Part shown: piece by piece, positions 25,172-34,479 of the stretch
How the letters are laid out: each line of letters starts with the position of its first letter
Numbering within the stretch: the stretch's first letter is position 1
Program-made: the position numbers and the translations under genes
Assembly: GCA_913056235.1 (NCBI GenBank)
Contig: CAJXMW010000001.1
Span: 1,116,001 to 1,180,000 of the forward strand
Origin: an uncultured Fodinibius sp.
GTDB lineage: Bacteria; Bacteroidota; Rhodothermia; Balneolales; Balneolaceae
Length of the DNA: 64,000 bases
Direction: 5' to 3'
The notes under the pieces: generated by a model
Told to the model about the DNA's origin: nothing
The model's input: the letters and a program-made list of their open reading frames with translations, nothing else
Database searches by the model: none

Positions 25172-25873
25172 ATGGAAGATCAGAAGATTTTACATACCGA
25201 AGAAATTAATTGGTACGACGAAGATAACCATCCGCTCGATTATGGGAGGGCATTTGACGGCAAGGGATACAAAAAATCGAGAAAGAACGAGAGTACAGAA
25301 AGTCGCCCGGAGAAGAAAGTTGATGTTAAGCAGCTTATTGATAAGCGGGATGCGAAGTGGGAAAAACGATTGGAAAAAGCCCGAAAAGAGGCGTTTGAAA
25401 AAGGCCGCGAGCAGGGATATCAGGAAGGTTATGAGGAGGCTGAACAAAAGGTTGATGATAAGCTTCATCAGCTGGAAGACTTGGTAGAGAAGGCACATAG
25501 AGATTGGAAAACTCAGCATCAGCTGTTAAACCCTGGTTTACTGGACCTGGTGTTTGACATGGTTGAGAAGATTGTAGGACTTCCGGTAGAAAATCCTGCT
25601 ATACGCGAACAGCTCGAAGAGAAATTATCAGGGCTATTGCAAGAAACGGAGGATGATATCAAACCTCAGCTCTGGGTGAGTGAGCAGGATTATAGCTTTG
25701 TAGAAGATTTAGTGGAAAAATATGCGCCCGAACTTTCGCTTTCTATCCGAATAAGTGAGGAGTGTAACCCGGGGGAATTTGAGCTTGAGACTCAAAAAGA
25801 AACAGTTGTTTATCGATTTAGAGAAAAACTTGACGATCTGAAAGATAGTATGACATTGCCATCATGGAAATGA
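25172..25873 (+). CDS. fliH: Flagellar export ATPase regulator FliH
   Basis: 233 aa. The ATG at 25172 follows the fliG stop by six bases. A charged N-terminal part leads into a long helix with spaced Gly/Glu (EAFEKGREQGYQEGYEEAEQ), typical for FliH, and a C-terminal FliI-binding domain (LVEKYAPELSLSIRISEECN). It holds and restrains the FliI ATPase. It overlaps fliI by ten bases. The track ORF 25155-25487 in another frame is a shadow. Confidence 0.88.
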   Translation: MEDQKILHTEEINWYDEDNHPLDYGRAFDGKGYKKSRKNESTESRPEKKVDVKQLIDKRDAKWEKRLEKARKEAFEKGREQGYQEGYEEAEQKVDDKLHQLEDLVEKAHRDWKTQHQLLNPGLLDLVFDMVEKIVGLPVENPAIREQLEEKLSGLLQETEDDIKPQLWVSEQDYSFVEDLVEKYAPELSLSIRISEECNPGEFELETQKETVVYRFREKLDDLKDSMTLPSWK

Positions 25874-27198
25874 CCGAAACTACTGATCTCCGTACACATA
25901 TCGACCACATTAGAAATTGTGTTGATGATTTTAGCAATCATAGCAAGCGATATGGGAAGGTTGCATCTATTGTAGGTACCATTATTAAATGTACGGGTTT
26001 GCAAGCGAGTGTCGGTGAAGTATATGGAATTGAAAATATTATGGATAATATCATTCCTGCTGAAGTGGTAGGGCTCGAAGATCGGTATGCCTTGCTGATG
26101 CCTTACGATAGCATTAAGGGGATGCGATCTGGGTGTAAGGTAGAGTATATGGGACAGTCACTGACTATTTCTGTTGGCCCGGAGATGTTGGGGCGCGTGG
26201 TAGATGCCAATGGAGACCCGATTGATAAAAAAGGGCCTATTTTATGTGGTCATCAAGAGCCGGTGCACAATGATCCTCCATCACCTGTTGAACGTGAGCC
26301 TATCGACGACATAATGAATACCGGCATTCGAGCAATTGATGCGTTAAATACTATTGGTAAGGGGCAACGTGTTGGTTTGTTTGCCGGATCCGGGGTAGGA
26401 AAAAGTGTTTTGTTGGGGATGATTGCCCGTCATTCTGATGCCGATATTAATGTTATTGCTCTTATTGGTGAGCGTGGACGCGAAGTGCAGGAATTTATTG
26501 ATGACATACTTGATGAAGAGCTGCTTGAGCGGTCGATTATAGTGGCTGAAACATCAGATAAATCAGCAATGAGTCGGATAAAAGCAGCATATAGTGCTAC
26601 GTCAATAGCAGAATATTTCCGTGACAGAGGAAAAAATGTCCTTTTAATGATGGATTCCGTAACTCGTGTAGCCATGGCACAACGGGAAGTAGGATTGGCT
26701 ACAGGTGAACCTCCAACGACCAAAGGATATACGCCAAGTGTCTTTTCTATGCTTCCAAAATTCCTTGAACGGGTAGGTAAAACATCGAGTGGAAGTATTA
26801 CAGGAATTTATACGGTATTGGTTGACAGTGACGATATGAACGAGCCTATTGCTGATGCGGTACGATCTATTTTAGACGGCCATATTGTGCTCTCAAGGCG
26901 ATTAGCCCATAAAAATCATTATCCTGCTATCGATGTCCCTGAAAGTATTTCGAGGGTAATGCCGAACATTGTAACGCAACAACAAAGAGAATTAGCAGGG
27001 AAGGTTCGGGACATGATAACCACTTATCGAGAAGCTGAAAACCTGATCAATATCGGTGCTTATGTGGAAGGTTCAAATCCCCAGATCGATAAGGCTGTGG
27101 AAAAACGAGAGGATTTGGAATCATTTTTGATACAAGATATTAACGAAGCGGACTTCGACAATAATTTGTGGAGTTCGCTTAGAAAAATAATTCAATAG
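25864..27198 (+). CDS. fliI: Flagellum-specific export ATPase FliI
   Basis: 444 aa. F1-ATPase-beta-like. The P-loop GLFAGSGVGKSVLLG lies near residue 175, followed by IALIGERGREVQEFIDD and the Walker B region LLMMDSVTRVAMAQREVGLA. The segment GEPPTTKGYTPSVFSMLP is diagnostic for FliI and its type III secretion homologues. It unfolds and delivers export substrates at the gate. ATG is at 25864 or 25870, overlapping the fliH end. Confidence 0.97.
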   Translation: MEMTETTDLRTHIDHIRNCVDDFSNHSKRYGKVASIVGTIIKCTGLQASVGEVYGIENIMDNIIPAEVVGLEDRYALLMPYDSIKGMRSGCKVEYMGQSLTISVGPEMLGRVVDANGDPIDKKGPILCGHQEPVHNDPPSPVEREPIDDIMNTGIRAIDALNTIGKGQRVGLFAGSGVGKSVLLGMIARHSDADINVIALIGERGREVQEFIDDILDEELLERSIIVAETSDKSAMSRIKAAYSATSIAEYFRDRGKNVLLMMDSVTRVAMAQREVGLATGEPPTTKGYTPSVFSMLPKFLERVGKTSSGSITGIYTVLVDSDDMNEPIADAVRSILDGHIVLSRRLAHKNHYPAIDVPESISRVMPNIVTQQQRELAGKVRDMITTYREAENLINIGAYVEGSNPQIDKAVEKREDLESFLIQDINEADFDNNLWSSLRKIIQ

Positions 27199-27213
27199 AA
27201 CGTACTAAGCACT

Positions 27214-27642
27214 ATGAAATTTGAATTTTCGTTGGAGTCGGTTTTAAAAGTGCGGGAGCATGAGGAAAAAGTTCAAAAGCAGAAGCTTGCAGAAAAGTTA
27301 AATAAGAAGAAGCATTTAAATGAGCTTAAGGAGAGGCTTAAGCGGGAGCTTGAAAATCATATCAGCGAAAATGGAAGCAGTGCATATGAAAATTTACACG
27401 ATTTACAGCGTAAGCAGCAATACATCAATGATTTGCATGATAAGGTTCAAAAAGTAAATAGTAGTCTTGCGTCGGTAAAAAAGGCCGTTGATCAGCAGCG
27501 CGATAAATTAGCTGATGTCCATAAGAAGCGTCATATCATGGAAAAGGTAAAAGAAGGAGAACGAGAATTATTTTTGGAAGAAATGACGAGGCAGCAACGA
27601 AAAGTAATGGACGAGGTTGCAACGCAAACGTTTAGCAAGTAA
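27214..27642 (+). CDS. fliJ: Flagellar export stalk protein FliJ
   Basis: 142 aa, almost entirely a charged coiled coil (FEFSLESVLKVREHEEKVQK to the end), the typical FliJ build. It forms the central stalk of the FliI ring and helps couple ATPase and gate. It lies directly after fliI (15 bases) and before the MotE-like gene. Identity rests on length, coiled coil and position. Confidence 0.85.
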   Translation: MKFEFSLESVLKVREHEEKVQKQKLAEKLNKKKHLNELKERLKRELENHISENGSSAYENLHDLQRKQQYINDLHDKVQKVNSSLASVKKAVDQQRDKLADVHKKRHIMEKVKEGERELFLEEMTRQQRKVMDEVATQTFSK

Positions 27643-27647
27643 TAATT

Positions 27648-28229
27648 ATGTCAATAAAAAAAGTTCTTAAAATTCTGGGATATATTTTTGTGCCATTGCT
27701 CCCGATGGTTGTAGCTATCTATTTTTTATTTCCATATATCAACGAAGAGAAACATCAGGAAGTAGCAGAAAAGTATAGTGATGATTTTGTAATTGGTGAT
27801 TCAACAAACGTAATGACATCTACTTTTCGTCCCACAGCCCAAGGAGGGGATACTGTTGAGGATCTCGGGGAAGACTATGCAACGATGAAAGAAAAGATGA
27901 ACCAATTTCAAAAAAATATTGAAGGTTTAAAGACAGAAATAGACTCATTGTCAACAGTTAATGATTCGCTTAATCAACAGCTTGCCCAAAGAGATTCTAC
28001 AGCCAATGAGGATGTAATAGCTGATGTGGAGATAACCGAGGAAGAATTTTCAAAAAATATCAAAAGTTTACTCGATCTGGATATCGAGAGCTTGTCACCA
28101 ATTTTAAATAAAATGAGTGATGAGCAGTTAGTAAAAATTTTTAAAGCTGGATCCGGATTACAGCGAAAAAAGCTTTTGCAATCCCTGGAGTCTGATCGTG
28201 CAGCAAAATTGATGTCAGAGGTGCTATAA
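27648..28229 (+). CDS. MotE/YlxF-like membrane protein (MgtE N-domain type)
   Basis: 193 aa. One N-terminal membrane helix (ILGYIFVPLLPMVVAIYFLF), a coiled coil (about 80-125) and a C-terminal MgtE-N-like helical domain (LDIESLSPILNKMSDEQLVK, then RKKLLQSLESDRAAKLMSEV). This order matches MotE/YlxF proteins found between fliJ and fliK in many bacteria, where MotE chaperones the motor protein MotC or otherwise helps stator assembly. Here its role is inferred from position and architecture. The stop overlaps the fliK start by one base. Confidence 0.7.
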   Translation: MSIKKVLKILGYIFVPLLPMVVAIYFLFPYINEEKHQEVAEKYSDDFVIGDSTNVMTSTFRPTAQGGDTVEDLGEDYATMKEKMNQFQKNIEGLKTEIDSLSTVNDSLNQQLAQRDSTANEDVIADVEITEEEFSKNIKSLLDLDIESLSPILNKMSDEQLVKIFKAGSGLQRKKLLQSLESDRAAKLMSEVL

Positions 28230-30241
28230 TGTTAAGCAAGTTATTATCAAATATTGGGGGCATGAATATTACCTCCGGAGAAGAGGTGATTGGTAGTAAT
28301 AAGGAGGGAGGAAAGCATTCTCCTAAAGAGGTTTTTGAATCACTGTTACTGTCTTTGCAGGATCAAAGTTCGTCGGGCAAAGCAAAAGAACAGCTGTTAG
28401 GCTTATCTGATAGTTCATCAGAGGAAGCAGAACTTGATGAGGAAGATAGCTCCAAAAATATTCTTGGAGGATCGTTCACGCCGATGGGAGATGCTGAGAA
28501 TTTGCAACAGGTTGACCGTAGTATTCTCAAAGAACTACAGAAAGAATTCCAAAACCTGAAAACCCAACTTGAGGATACGAGTAAGGTATCATCTGAAGAT
28601 GGAGAAAAGGGTCAGGATAAAAATGAGATATCTGAATCAAGTGATAGACGGGTAGCAGAAGAATCAAAAGTTAAGACAGGTGATACGAATAGTAATAGTG
28701 GATCTGAGGCTCCCACTTTGAAAGGGTTGGATGATAATATTAAAGGGTTGGATGATAATACTGCAGAAAAACCCCAAAAGAAGGTGGAAGAAAATGGTGA
28801 ACAAAAAAACAACGATCCTGTTAAAAAATCTGAAAAACAAGGAGATAGTTCAAAAGCGAGTGTTCGTAAGCCGGTTGCCGATAATTTGAAAGGGGACAAA
28901 AGTGAAAATGTAGAATCTGGTAACAAAGAAGTTGTAACGGATATAGATGGTGCAGTTGAGAATGTAAAAGAGGGTGATGGAAATGCACCGACAGATAATG
29001 AGAAAACAGAATCAGCGGCAAGTAGTAAGAGGACTGAGCTGGAACAATCTTTTTTGAAAACCAACGGCTCAATTGATAAAAACGAAGGCGGTCAGCTTAA
29101 TGCTGTTCCTCAGGATGGGGATGATCAAGTAATAACGAAAGAGGTTAAAGAATCAGGAGAACAGTCTTCACAAAAGAAAGACATTGAGAACCAGGAAGAT
29201 AATATTGATAGACAGGCTAAGTCTTTTGAGAAAGTCCAAGGTTTGGCAGGTAGCCACCAGATGCAACCCGAAGCGATCAAACAGAATGATGAAGGGCAAC
29301 AGGTAGAGGTTAAAGATCAAAATCTGAAAGCCGGCAATGTTCAATCAGGGGAGCAAGTTGAGCGTGGACAAACGGCAAAGATGGAATTGAGGGAGCAACA
29401 GAAGAAGGTGATGGACCCGTCTATCCAGAAAAATGATGCGTTTAAGGTTTCCACTAAAGGAGTGGAAATGAAGAGCACACAAAACGAGAAAGGAAAGAAT
29501 ACAAAAGAAAAGCACGAAGAGGAAAATCGTAAGCAGGGTCTGGGAAAAGAATCATCAGAAGGAAGAAATAAGCAGTTAAGCCGATTGGGGATTTCGAGTG
29601 TTAATACTCAAAAACAAGCTAAGCCTTTTGATATGAAGAATTTTTCAGGTGTTTCGGTTGGTGAATCAAAACCGAGTTTAGAAGAGCAGAAAATAAATTG
29701 GGAAGAGCAGCTTTCGAAGACGGTGGATACCTCCGCTGACAAAGAATCAAAAGCAAGCTCGGTACGACTGGGACAGATGCCGATAACAAATGGATCGCTG
29801 CGGAAAAAGATATTACCCGGCTTAACGAAGCGTATTCAACAAGCGGCTTCTTCCTCGAAAGAAAGTAGCGGCAATTGGCAGAAGCATAGTTTTACGTTGG
29901 ATGATGAAAAAAATATCCAGCTTTCAGTTCGCGAGTCAAAAGGGGTGTTGCAGGTAAAAATGGGTTCAATGAACCTTGATTTGAGCAAGATTCTGCAACA
30001 GAATATACAACAGATACGCGAGCATTTGAGACAGGAGTTTGGCGCTGAAGTGGATCTGCAATTTGAAAGTCAGCAGCAAGGAGAAGAGTCACAGTTTTCA
30101 GACAATACAGCGTCATCAGATCGTAAAAGAAATTACAGGAGCAACTTTGGCGCCAAGGGTGTAACAGTAGAAACAGCAGAAGATATAAGTAGAAAAACAG
30201 TCCGCAATTTTGGCTACAACCAAATGGAATGGACCGCATAA
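28229..30241 (+). CDS. fliK: Flagellar hook-length control protein FliK
   Basis: 670 aa, a long FliK. Residues 1-490 are a highly charged, low-complexity ruler rich in Glu, Lys, Ser and Gln. The compact C-terminal domain (about 560-630, IQLSVRESKGVLQVKMGSMN, IREHLRQEFGAEVDLQFESQ) is the substrate-specificity switch that contacts FlhB. Its length should set hook length. A small 21-bp tandem duplication lies in the ruler. It has the usual place just before flgD. Confidence 0.85.
   Translation: MLSKLLSNIGGMNITSGEEVIGSNKEGGKHSPKEVFESLLLSLQDQSSSGKAKEQLLGLSDSSSEEAELDEEDSSKNILGGSFTPMGDAENLQQVDRSILKELQKEFQNLKTQLEDTSKVSSEDGEKGQDKNEISESSDRRVAEESKVKTGDTNSNSGSEAPTLKGLDDNIKGLDDNTAEKPQKKVEENGEQKNNDPVKKSEKQGDSSKASVRKPVADNLKGDKSENVESGNKEVVTDIDGAVENVKEGDGNAPTDNEKTESAASSKRTELEQSFLKTNGSIDKNEGGQLNAVPQDGDDQVITKEVKESGEQSSQKKDIENQEDNIDRQAKSFEKVQGLAGSHQMQPEAIKQNDEGQQVEVKDQNLKAGNVQSGEQVERGQTAKMELREQQKKVMDPSIQKNDAFKVSTKGVEMKSTQNEKGKNTKEKHEEENRKQGLGKESSEGRNKQLSRLGISSVNTQKQAKPFDMKNFSGVSVGESKPSLEEQKINWEEQLSKTVDTSADKESKASSVRLGQMPITNGSLRKKILPGLTKRIQQAASSSKESSGNWQKHSFTLDDEKNIQLSVRESKGVLQVKMGSMNLDLSKILQQNIQQIREHLRQEFGAEVDLQFESQQQGEESQFSDNTASSDRKRNYRSNFGAKGVTVETAEDISRKTVRNFGYNQMEWTA
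28721..28762 (+). repeat. fliK: 21-bp tandem duplication within fliK
   Basis: Two adjacent 21-base units (28721-28741 and 28742-28762) differ at one base. Each encodes the heptad KGLDDNI or KGLDDNT. It lies in the ruler part, where in-frame repeats can change length. Confidence 0.85.
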
Positions 30242-30262
30242 ATTAATGAATATCACAGTGTT

Positions 30263-30946
30263 ATGGATATAGGACAGGTAAATGCACAGGCACAGTTAGC
30301 CTCGCAAAACGATAAGTCTTTAACAGGAAATAGTAAACTTGGACAAGACCAGTTCTTGCAGCTTCTGGTGGCACAGATGCAGAACCAGGATCCAATAAAT
30401 CCTATGGATGGCAAAGAGTTTGCCTCGCAGCTTGCTCAGTTTAATTCGGTTGATCAGCTGATAGGGGTTAATAATGGATTGTCTGAGCTGGGTCAGAGTC
30501 AGCAATTAATGCGGGCCGAGTTGACCAACTCGATGGCATCGTCACTAACGGGCAAGCAGGTACGAGCGCTGAGTAGCAATGTGAATTTACAAGCTGGCGA
30601 AGATGCCAATATCAACTATGACTTGAACAATTCTGCAAGTGAAGTAGAAATTGTTATTCGTGACTCTTCAGGAAAGGAAGTACGTCGTGAAACAGTTGAT
30701 GGCGCTGCAGCAGGAGACAATAGTTGGAGTTGGGATGGCAAAAGTAATGACGGTGTAGATGTACCCGATGGCCAATACAATGTAGAGATTAATGCCACCA
30801 ATGGAGATGACAGTGTCAAAGCACGGATGTTTATAGAAGGAACCGCCAATAAAATACGGTTTACCGGAGCAGGGGTTCGAGTGTCAATTGATGGGGTAGA
30901 AGTACCAATCGGTGATATTGAAACAGTAGCAGCAAGTGAAAAGTAA
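30263..30946 (+). CDS. flgD: Hook-cap (scaffolding) protein FlgD
   Basis: 227 aa. The FlgD signature GQDQFLQLLVAQMQNQDPIN is followed by MDGKEFASQLAQFNSVDQL. The C-terminal part has the FlgD Ig-like fold (VEIVIRDSSGKEVRRETV, DGKSNDGVDVPDGQYNVEI). It caps the growing hook and recruits FlgE. Placed between fliK and flgE, as in many genomes. Confidence 0.95.
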   Translation: MDIGQVNAQAQLASQNDKSLTGNSKLGQDQFLQLLVAQMQNQDPINPMDGKEFASQLAQFNSVDQLIGVNNGLSELGQSQQLMRAELTNSMASSLTGKQVRALSSNVNLQAGEDANINYDLNNSASEVEIVIRDSSGKEVRRETVDGAAAGDNSWSWDGKSNDGVDVPDGQYNVEINATNGDDSVKARMFIEGTANKIRFTGAGVRVSIDGVEVPIGDIETVAASEK

Positions 30947-31033
30947 GCACGAAAACAAACAAATCAGTTTAATAACAATCATACAGTGAATATTAGTAGT
31001 AGAAAGCTGTACTTATAAAAACAGGAGTAAGTT

Positions 31034-32653
31034 ATGTCTTTAATTAAATCGCTAAATTCAGGTGTAAGTGGATTAAAGAGTTTCCAAACAAAGATGGACA
31101 CAATTGGAAACAATATTGCGAATGTAAATACTACAGGATTTAAATCCTCGAGGGTTACATTTTCGGAATTGATGAACGAGAATATCGGTGGATCAGGAGG
31201 CGGGGAGTCAGCTCCTTCACTGAGCAATCAGGTAGGCCTTGGGGTGCGGGTAGCCTCTGTAGATCGTGATTTTAGCCAGGGTACAATCGCAAATACCGGA
31301 AGGACTACTGATCTTGCCATTGAAGGAGATGGTTATTTTGTGGTTAATAATGGATCACAGGATCTGATGACACGAGCAGGAAATTTTACTTTCAACAAGG
31401 ATGGTAATCTGGTAGATCAGACAGGTAATTATGTGCAGGGGTATAATGCCAACGACTCTGGGAATATTCTTGGTGGGGGGGCAACTGACAACGTACAAGT
31501 TGATTTTGAAAATGTGTTAGAACCTCAACGAACAAACGAGGTAAATGTAGGTGGTAACCTAAATTCTAATACAAGTACGGCACAGATCGTTCAAGCTCAG
31601 AGCTCATTTACTGATAGCAGTGGTAACATTGCATCATCAACAACGCAGCTAAATGATCTGAGTCAAACGACTACTAACTTTGATGGCAGCGAAACTATTA
31701 CCGTCAATTATGTAGATGGTGATGGGAATACCCAAACAGCTGATTATAATTTGACGGGGGCCAGTGACACAATCGGCGATGTCGTTAATGGATTAAATGG
31801 TAATATCAGTGAAGGTGAGTTAACGCTGGTCGATGGTATGCTTAAGTTGAAGTCAGATTCGTTGGGTGACAGTGACCTTGATGTGGACTCAATTACTATA
31901 AGTGGTGGAACCGGTAATATGAACACTCCGGGATTCCAGGTTACGCAAGAGGGGGAAACGGGTACGAAAACAATGAGTACTACTGTGTATGACGACCTTG
32001 GTCAAGAGCACTCACTGTTGGTGGACTTTACGCAAACTGGTCCCAATCAGTGGGATTATGAAGCTACTTTTGCTGATGGAGAGGAAATTACGGGTGGGGC
32101 TGCAACAGGCTCCGTTACGTTTGATGAACTGGGACAGATTGATTCTGGTGATACATTTAACATTGAGTTCAATCCGGGTAACGGCGCAAGTACAACCAAT
32201 TTTGGAGTAAATCTTGGAAGCGCTGGAGGAACTGATTTTACTCAGTATTCAGGGGCCAATACCGCTAAGGTATTAAGCCAGGATGGCTATACTCAGGGGT
32301 CGCTTGTCGATGTACGCATTGACGGAGACGGCCGCGTTCAAGGGGTGTATGATAATGGACAGAATCAGAATTTGGCCCAGCTGGCTCTCGGCAATGTCCA
32401 AAATGAAGATGGACTAGAGATGGTTGGAGGAGGACTTTTCAGAGCTACATCCGCAGCTGGTGAAGTCTTTGTGGATACTGCTGATAACGTAGCAAACAGC
32501 AGTATTCAGTCCGGATCTCTGGAAGGATCAAACGTTGATTTAGCTCAAGAATTTACGGAGATGATTACTTCGCAACGAGCCTATCAGTCGAGTGCGCGTG
32601 TTATCAGTACCTCTGATGAGATGCTCACCGAAGCAGTGAATCTCAAGCGATAA
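31034..32653 (+). CDS. flgE: Flagellar hook protein FlgE
   Basis: 539 aa, longer than the 402 aa of Salmonella FlgE because of a larger surface-exposed middle. N-terminal rod/hook motif (GNNIANVNTTGFKSSRVTFS), TDLAIEGDGYFVVNNGSQDL in the core, and C-terminal ITSQRAYQSSARVISTSDEM. The centre is rich in Gly, Asn, Thr and Asp, as expected for an exported filament component. It is the last gene of the flgB operon and is followed by a terminator. Confidence 0.95.
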   Translation: MSLIKSLNSGVSGLKSFQTKMDTIGNNIANVNTTGFKSSRVTFSELMNENIGGSGGGESAPSLSNQVGLGVRVASVDRDFSQGTIANTGRTTDLAIEGDGYFVVNNGSQDLMTRAGNFTFNKDGNLVDQTGNYVQGYNANDSGNILGGGATDNVQVDFENVLEPQRTNEVNVGGNLNSNTSTAQIVQAQSSFTDSSGNIASSTTQLNDLSQTTTNFDGSETITVNYVDGDGNTQTADYNLTGASDTIGDVVNGLNGNISEGELTLVDGMLKLKSDSLGDSDLDVDSITISGGTGNMNTPGFQVTQEGETGTKTMSTTVYDDLGQEHSLLVDFTQTGPNQWDYEATFADGEEITGGAATGSVTFDELGQIDSGDTFNIEFNPGNGASTTNFGVNLGSAGGTDFTQYSGANTAKVLSQDGYTQGSLVDVRIDGDGRVQGVYDNGQNQNLAQLALGNVQNEDGLEMVGGGLFRATSAAGEVFVDTADNVANSSIQSGSLEGSNVDLAQEFTEMITSQRAYQSSARVISTSDEMLTEAVNLKR

Positions 32654-32693
32654 TGGGATAAGAAGCCCACTTCATAATTGGCAGGTAGCTAAT

Positions 32694-32735
32694 GCCCCGG
32701 ATTTGTATTGGGAGATACAGGTTCGGGGCTTTTTA
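32694..32735 (+). terminator. Rho-independent terminator after flgE
   Basis: GCCCCG at 32694 pairs with CGGGGC at 32724, followed by five T. It ends the long flgB-flgE transcript 41 bases after the stop. Confidence 0.8.
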
Positions 32736-32849
32736 TATTTGTTGATCTTTTGTACCACGGAAAAATTTTGAAATAGCCTTTCTCGTCAAAGCCTTTTGAT
32801 AAAACACAGTTATAGCTTTTGGCACTCTCTTCTTTCTCCATTTTTCTTA

Positions 32850-32876
32850 TTAAGAAAAGAATTAATTAGACGATAA
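32850..32876 (+). promoter_or_regulatory. Sigma-28 (FliA) type promoter of motA, very close to the start codon
   Basis: TTAA, 15-base spacer, GACGATAA. The -10 box ends only eight bases before the motA ATG at 32885, so the transcript would have no or almost no leader. The boxes are identical to those before cheY and cheW. Confidence 0.75.
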
Positions 32877-32884
32877 GCCTACAT

Positions 32885-33769
32885 ATGTTAGATAGATCAA
32901 CAATCATAGGATTTGTATCAGGGTTCACATTAATTCTGCTGGCCATTGTTCTTCAGGGGAATCTGATGATATTTGCAAGTATGTCATCATTCCTGATTGT
33001 AGCCGGCGGTGTTTTAGCCGCTACATTGGTAAACTATAGTTACGAAAACATTAAGTATAGTTTTAAGGTGATTAGCAAAATGATGGGGGCCAAATCGGTT
33101 GATTTACGAACTGATATGGAGTTGATGCGTATGTTTGCCAAGAAGGTTCGAACTGATGGCATCCTTGTACTTGACGATGAAATAGGAAGCATTGAAAATG
33201 ATTTTCTGAAGAATGCCCTTCAGTTAGCCGTTGATGGATATAATAAAGATAGTTTAGGTAACATCCTTAATGATGAAATTCAAAGTCAAAAGCGCCAATT
33301 GTCAATATCGGTCAAAGTACTGGATTCGATGTCGGAATATGCTCCTGCATTTGGAATGATTGGAACATTGATCGGTATGATTCTGATGCTTCAAAATATT
33401 AATGATCCCGAATCACTGGGAGCTGGTTTAGCGGTTGCTCTTATTACCACTCTTTACGGGACGATATTTGCGAACATGATTTTAGGACCGTTGGCGGGGA
33501 AATTAGAATATTTGAGCAAATTAGATCTGAATCGAAAAGAAATGTTCCGTGTGGGCATTCTTTCAATAATACAAGAAGAGAACCCGCGTATTATGGAAAA
33601 TAAGATGCTCATATATCTTGAGCCTAAAAAAAGAGCAGAGTACAAGAAATATCACGAAAAACAATCATATGGTACAGATCGCGTAGATCGACTTTACCAA
33701 AAATGGCCTAAATATCAGACTGAAGAATGGGAGAAATTGAACGAGAATCTGGAAGTGGAAACTGGCTGA
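32885..33769 (+). CDS. motA: Flagellar stator protein MotA
   Basis: 294 aa. Four membrane helices: 7-24 (IIGFVSGFTLILLAIVLQ), 28-50, and the pair with APAFGMIGTLIGMILMLQNI and GAGLAVALITTLYGTIFANM. The cytoplasmic loop has the charged region that meets FliG. The ATG matches the expected MotA start (MLDRSTIIGFV). With MotB it forms the ion-driven stator. Its 3' end overlaps motB by 43 bases. It heads a unit that seems to include fliL-fliR, under the sigma-28 promoter. Confidence 0.95.
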   Translation: MLDRSTIIGFVSGFTLILLAIVLQGNLMIFASMSSFLIVAGGVLAATLVNYSYENIKYSFKVISKMMGAKSVDLRTDMELMRMFAKKVRTDGILVLDDEIGSIENDFLKNALQLAVDGYNKDSLGNILNDEIQSQKRQLSISVKVLDSMSEYAPAFGMIGTLIGMILMLQNINDPESLGAGLAVALITTLYGTIFANMILGPLAGKLEYLSKLDLNRKEMFRVGILSIIQEENPRIMENKMLIYLEPKKRAEYKKYHEKQSYGTDRVDRLYQKWPKYQTEEWEKLNENLEVETG

Positions 33770-34467
33770 CAACATACAGCGACATGGTTACGCTGTTGTT
33801 AGTCTTTTTTGTATTGCTGTATGTGATGACTCCGGGTATTGACGAGTCTACATTCAATGATATCATGTCCTATTTTCAGTCTTCTACCAGCGTTGTCTTT
33901 GATAAAGAGGCAGCCAGTAAAAAACAGGATGATGGACAAATGAGAGAAGAATGGCAGGATGTAAAAAAGTTTTTGGAAAAGCAGGGATATTCTGAGGAGG
34001 CAAATATTGAAAAAACAGATGAAGGAGTTAAGATAACTCTTAATGATTCTCTGACGTTTAACAGTGGTTCCGCACAGCTTCTGGCACGTTCAGAAACGGT
34101 GTTGGGGCGAATTGCAGAAGCTATTGGATCGGATGTTAAAGAGGTTAAAACGCATGGACATACAGATAATATGCCCATATCAAAGAGTTCGATATATCGT
34201 ACGAATTGGCATTTGGGCGCGGCGCGGGCTGTATCGGTGGTACTATTCCTAAATGATTCCGCAGATCTTTCTGCAAGTAAATTTGAGGCGAGTAGCTATG
34301 GCGAATATCGACCGGTTGATACAAATGAAACTCCCGAAGGACGTCGTCGGAACAGGCGGGTAGAGATATACATCAATTATGAGCAGGAGCAGCAGAATAT
34401 CAAGGTTGATATGTCCAAGCTGGATGTTGATTCTTTGCGCAAGGTTGTGATGAAAAAAAAGAATTAA
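33727..34467 (+). CDS. motB: Flagellar stator protein MotB
   Basis: 246 aa. A short N-terminus is followed by one membrane helix with the ion-binding Asp19 (TYSDMVTLLLVFFVLLYVM). The C-terminal OmpA-like peptidoglycan-binding domain has VKTHGHTDNMPISKSSIYRT and GRRRNRRVEIYI. The TYSDM-V-LLVFF pattern resembles sodium-type MotS/PomB more than E. coli MotB, but the ion cannot be settled by sight. It overlaps motA by 43 bases in another frame. Confidence 0.93.
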   Translation: MGEIERESGSGNWLTTYSDMVTLLLVFFVLLYVMTPGIDESTFNDIMSYFQSSTSVVFDKEAASKKQDDGQMREEWQDVKKFLEKQGYSEEANIEKTDEGVKITLNDSLTFNSGSAQLLARSETVLGRIAEAIGSDVKEVKTHGHTDNMPISKSSIYRTNWHLGAARAVSVVLFLNDSADLSASKFEASSYGEYRPVDTNETPEGRRRNRRVEIYINYEQEQQNIKVDMSKLDVDSLRKVVMKKKN

Positions 34468-34479
34468 GAGGTAATTCCT

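Noticed and set aside
25155-25487. 110-aa ORF overlapping fliH
   Set aside because: Different frame from FliH, very basic composition typical of a shadow frame.
32819-32836. TGGCAC before motA as a sigma-54 -24 element
   Set aside because: The -12 position reads TCTT instead of TTGC. The sigma-28 site just downstream explains the gene better.
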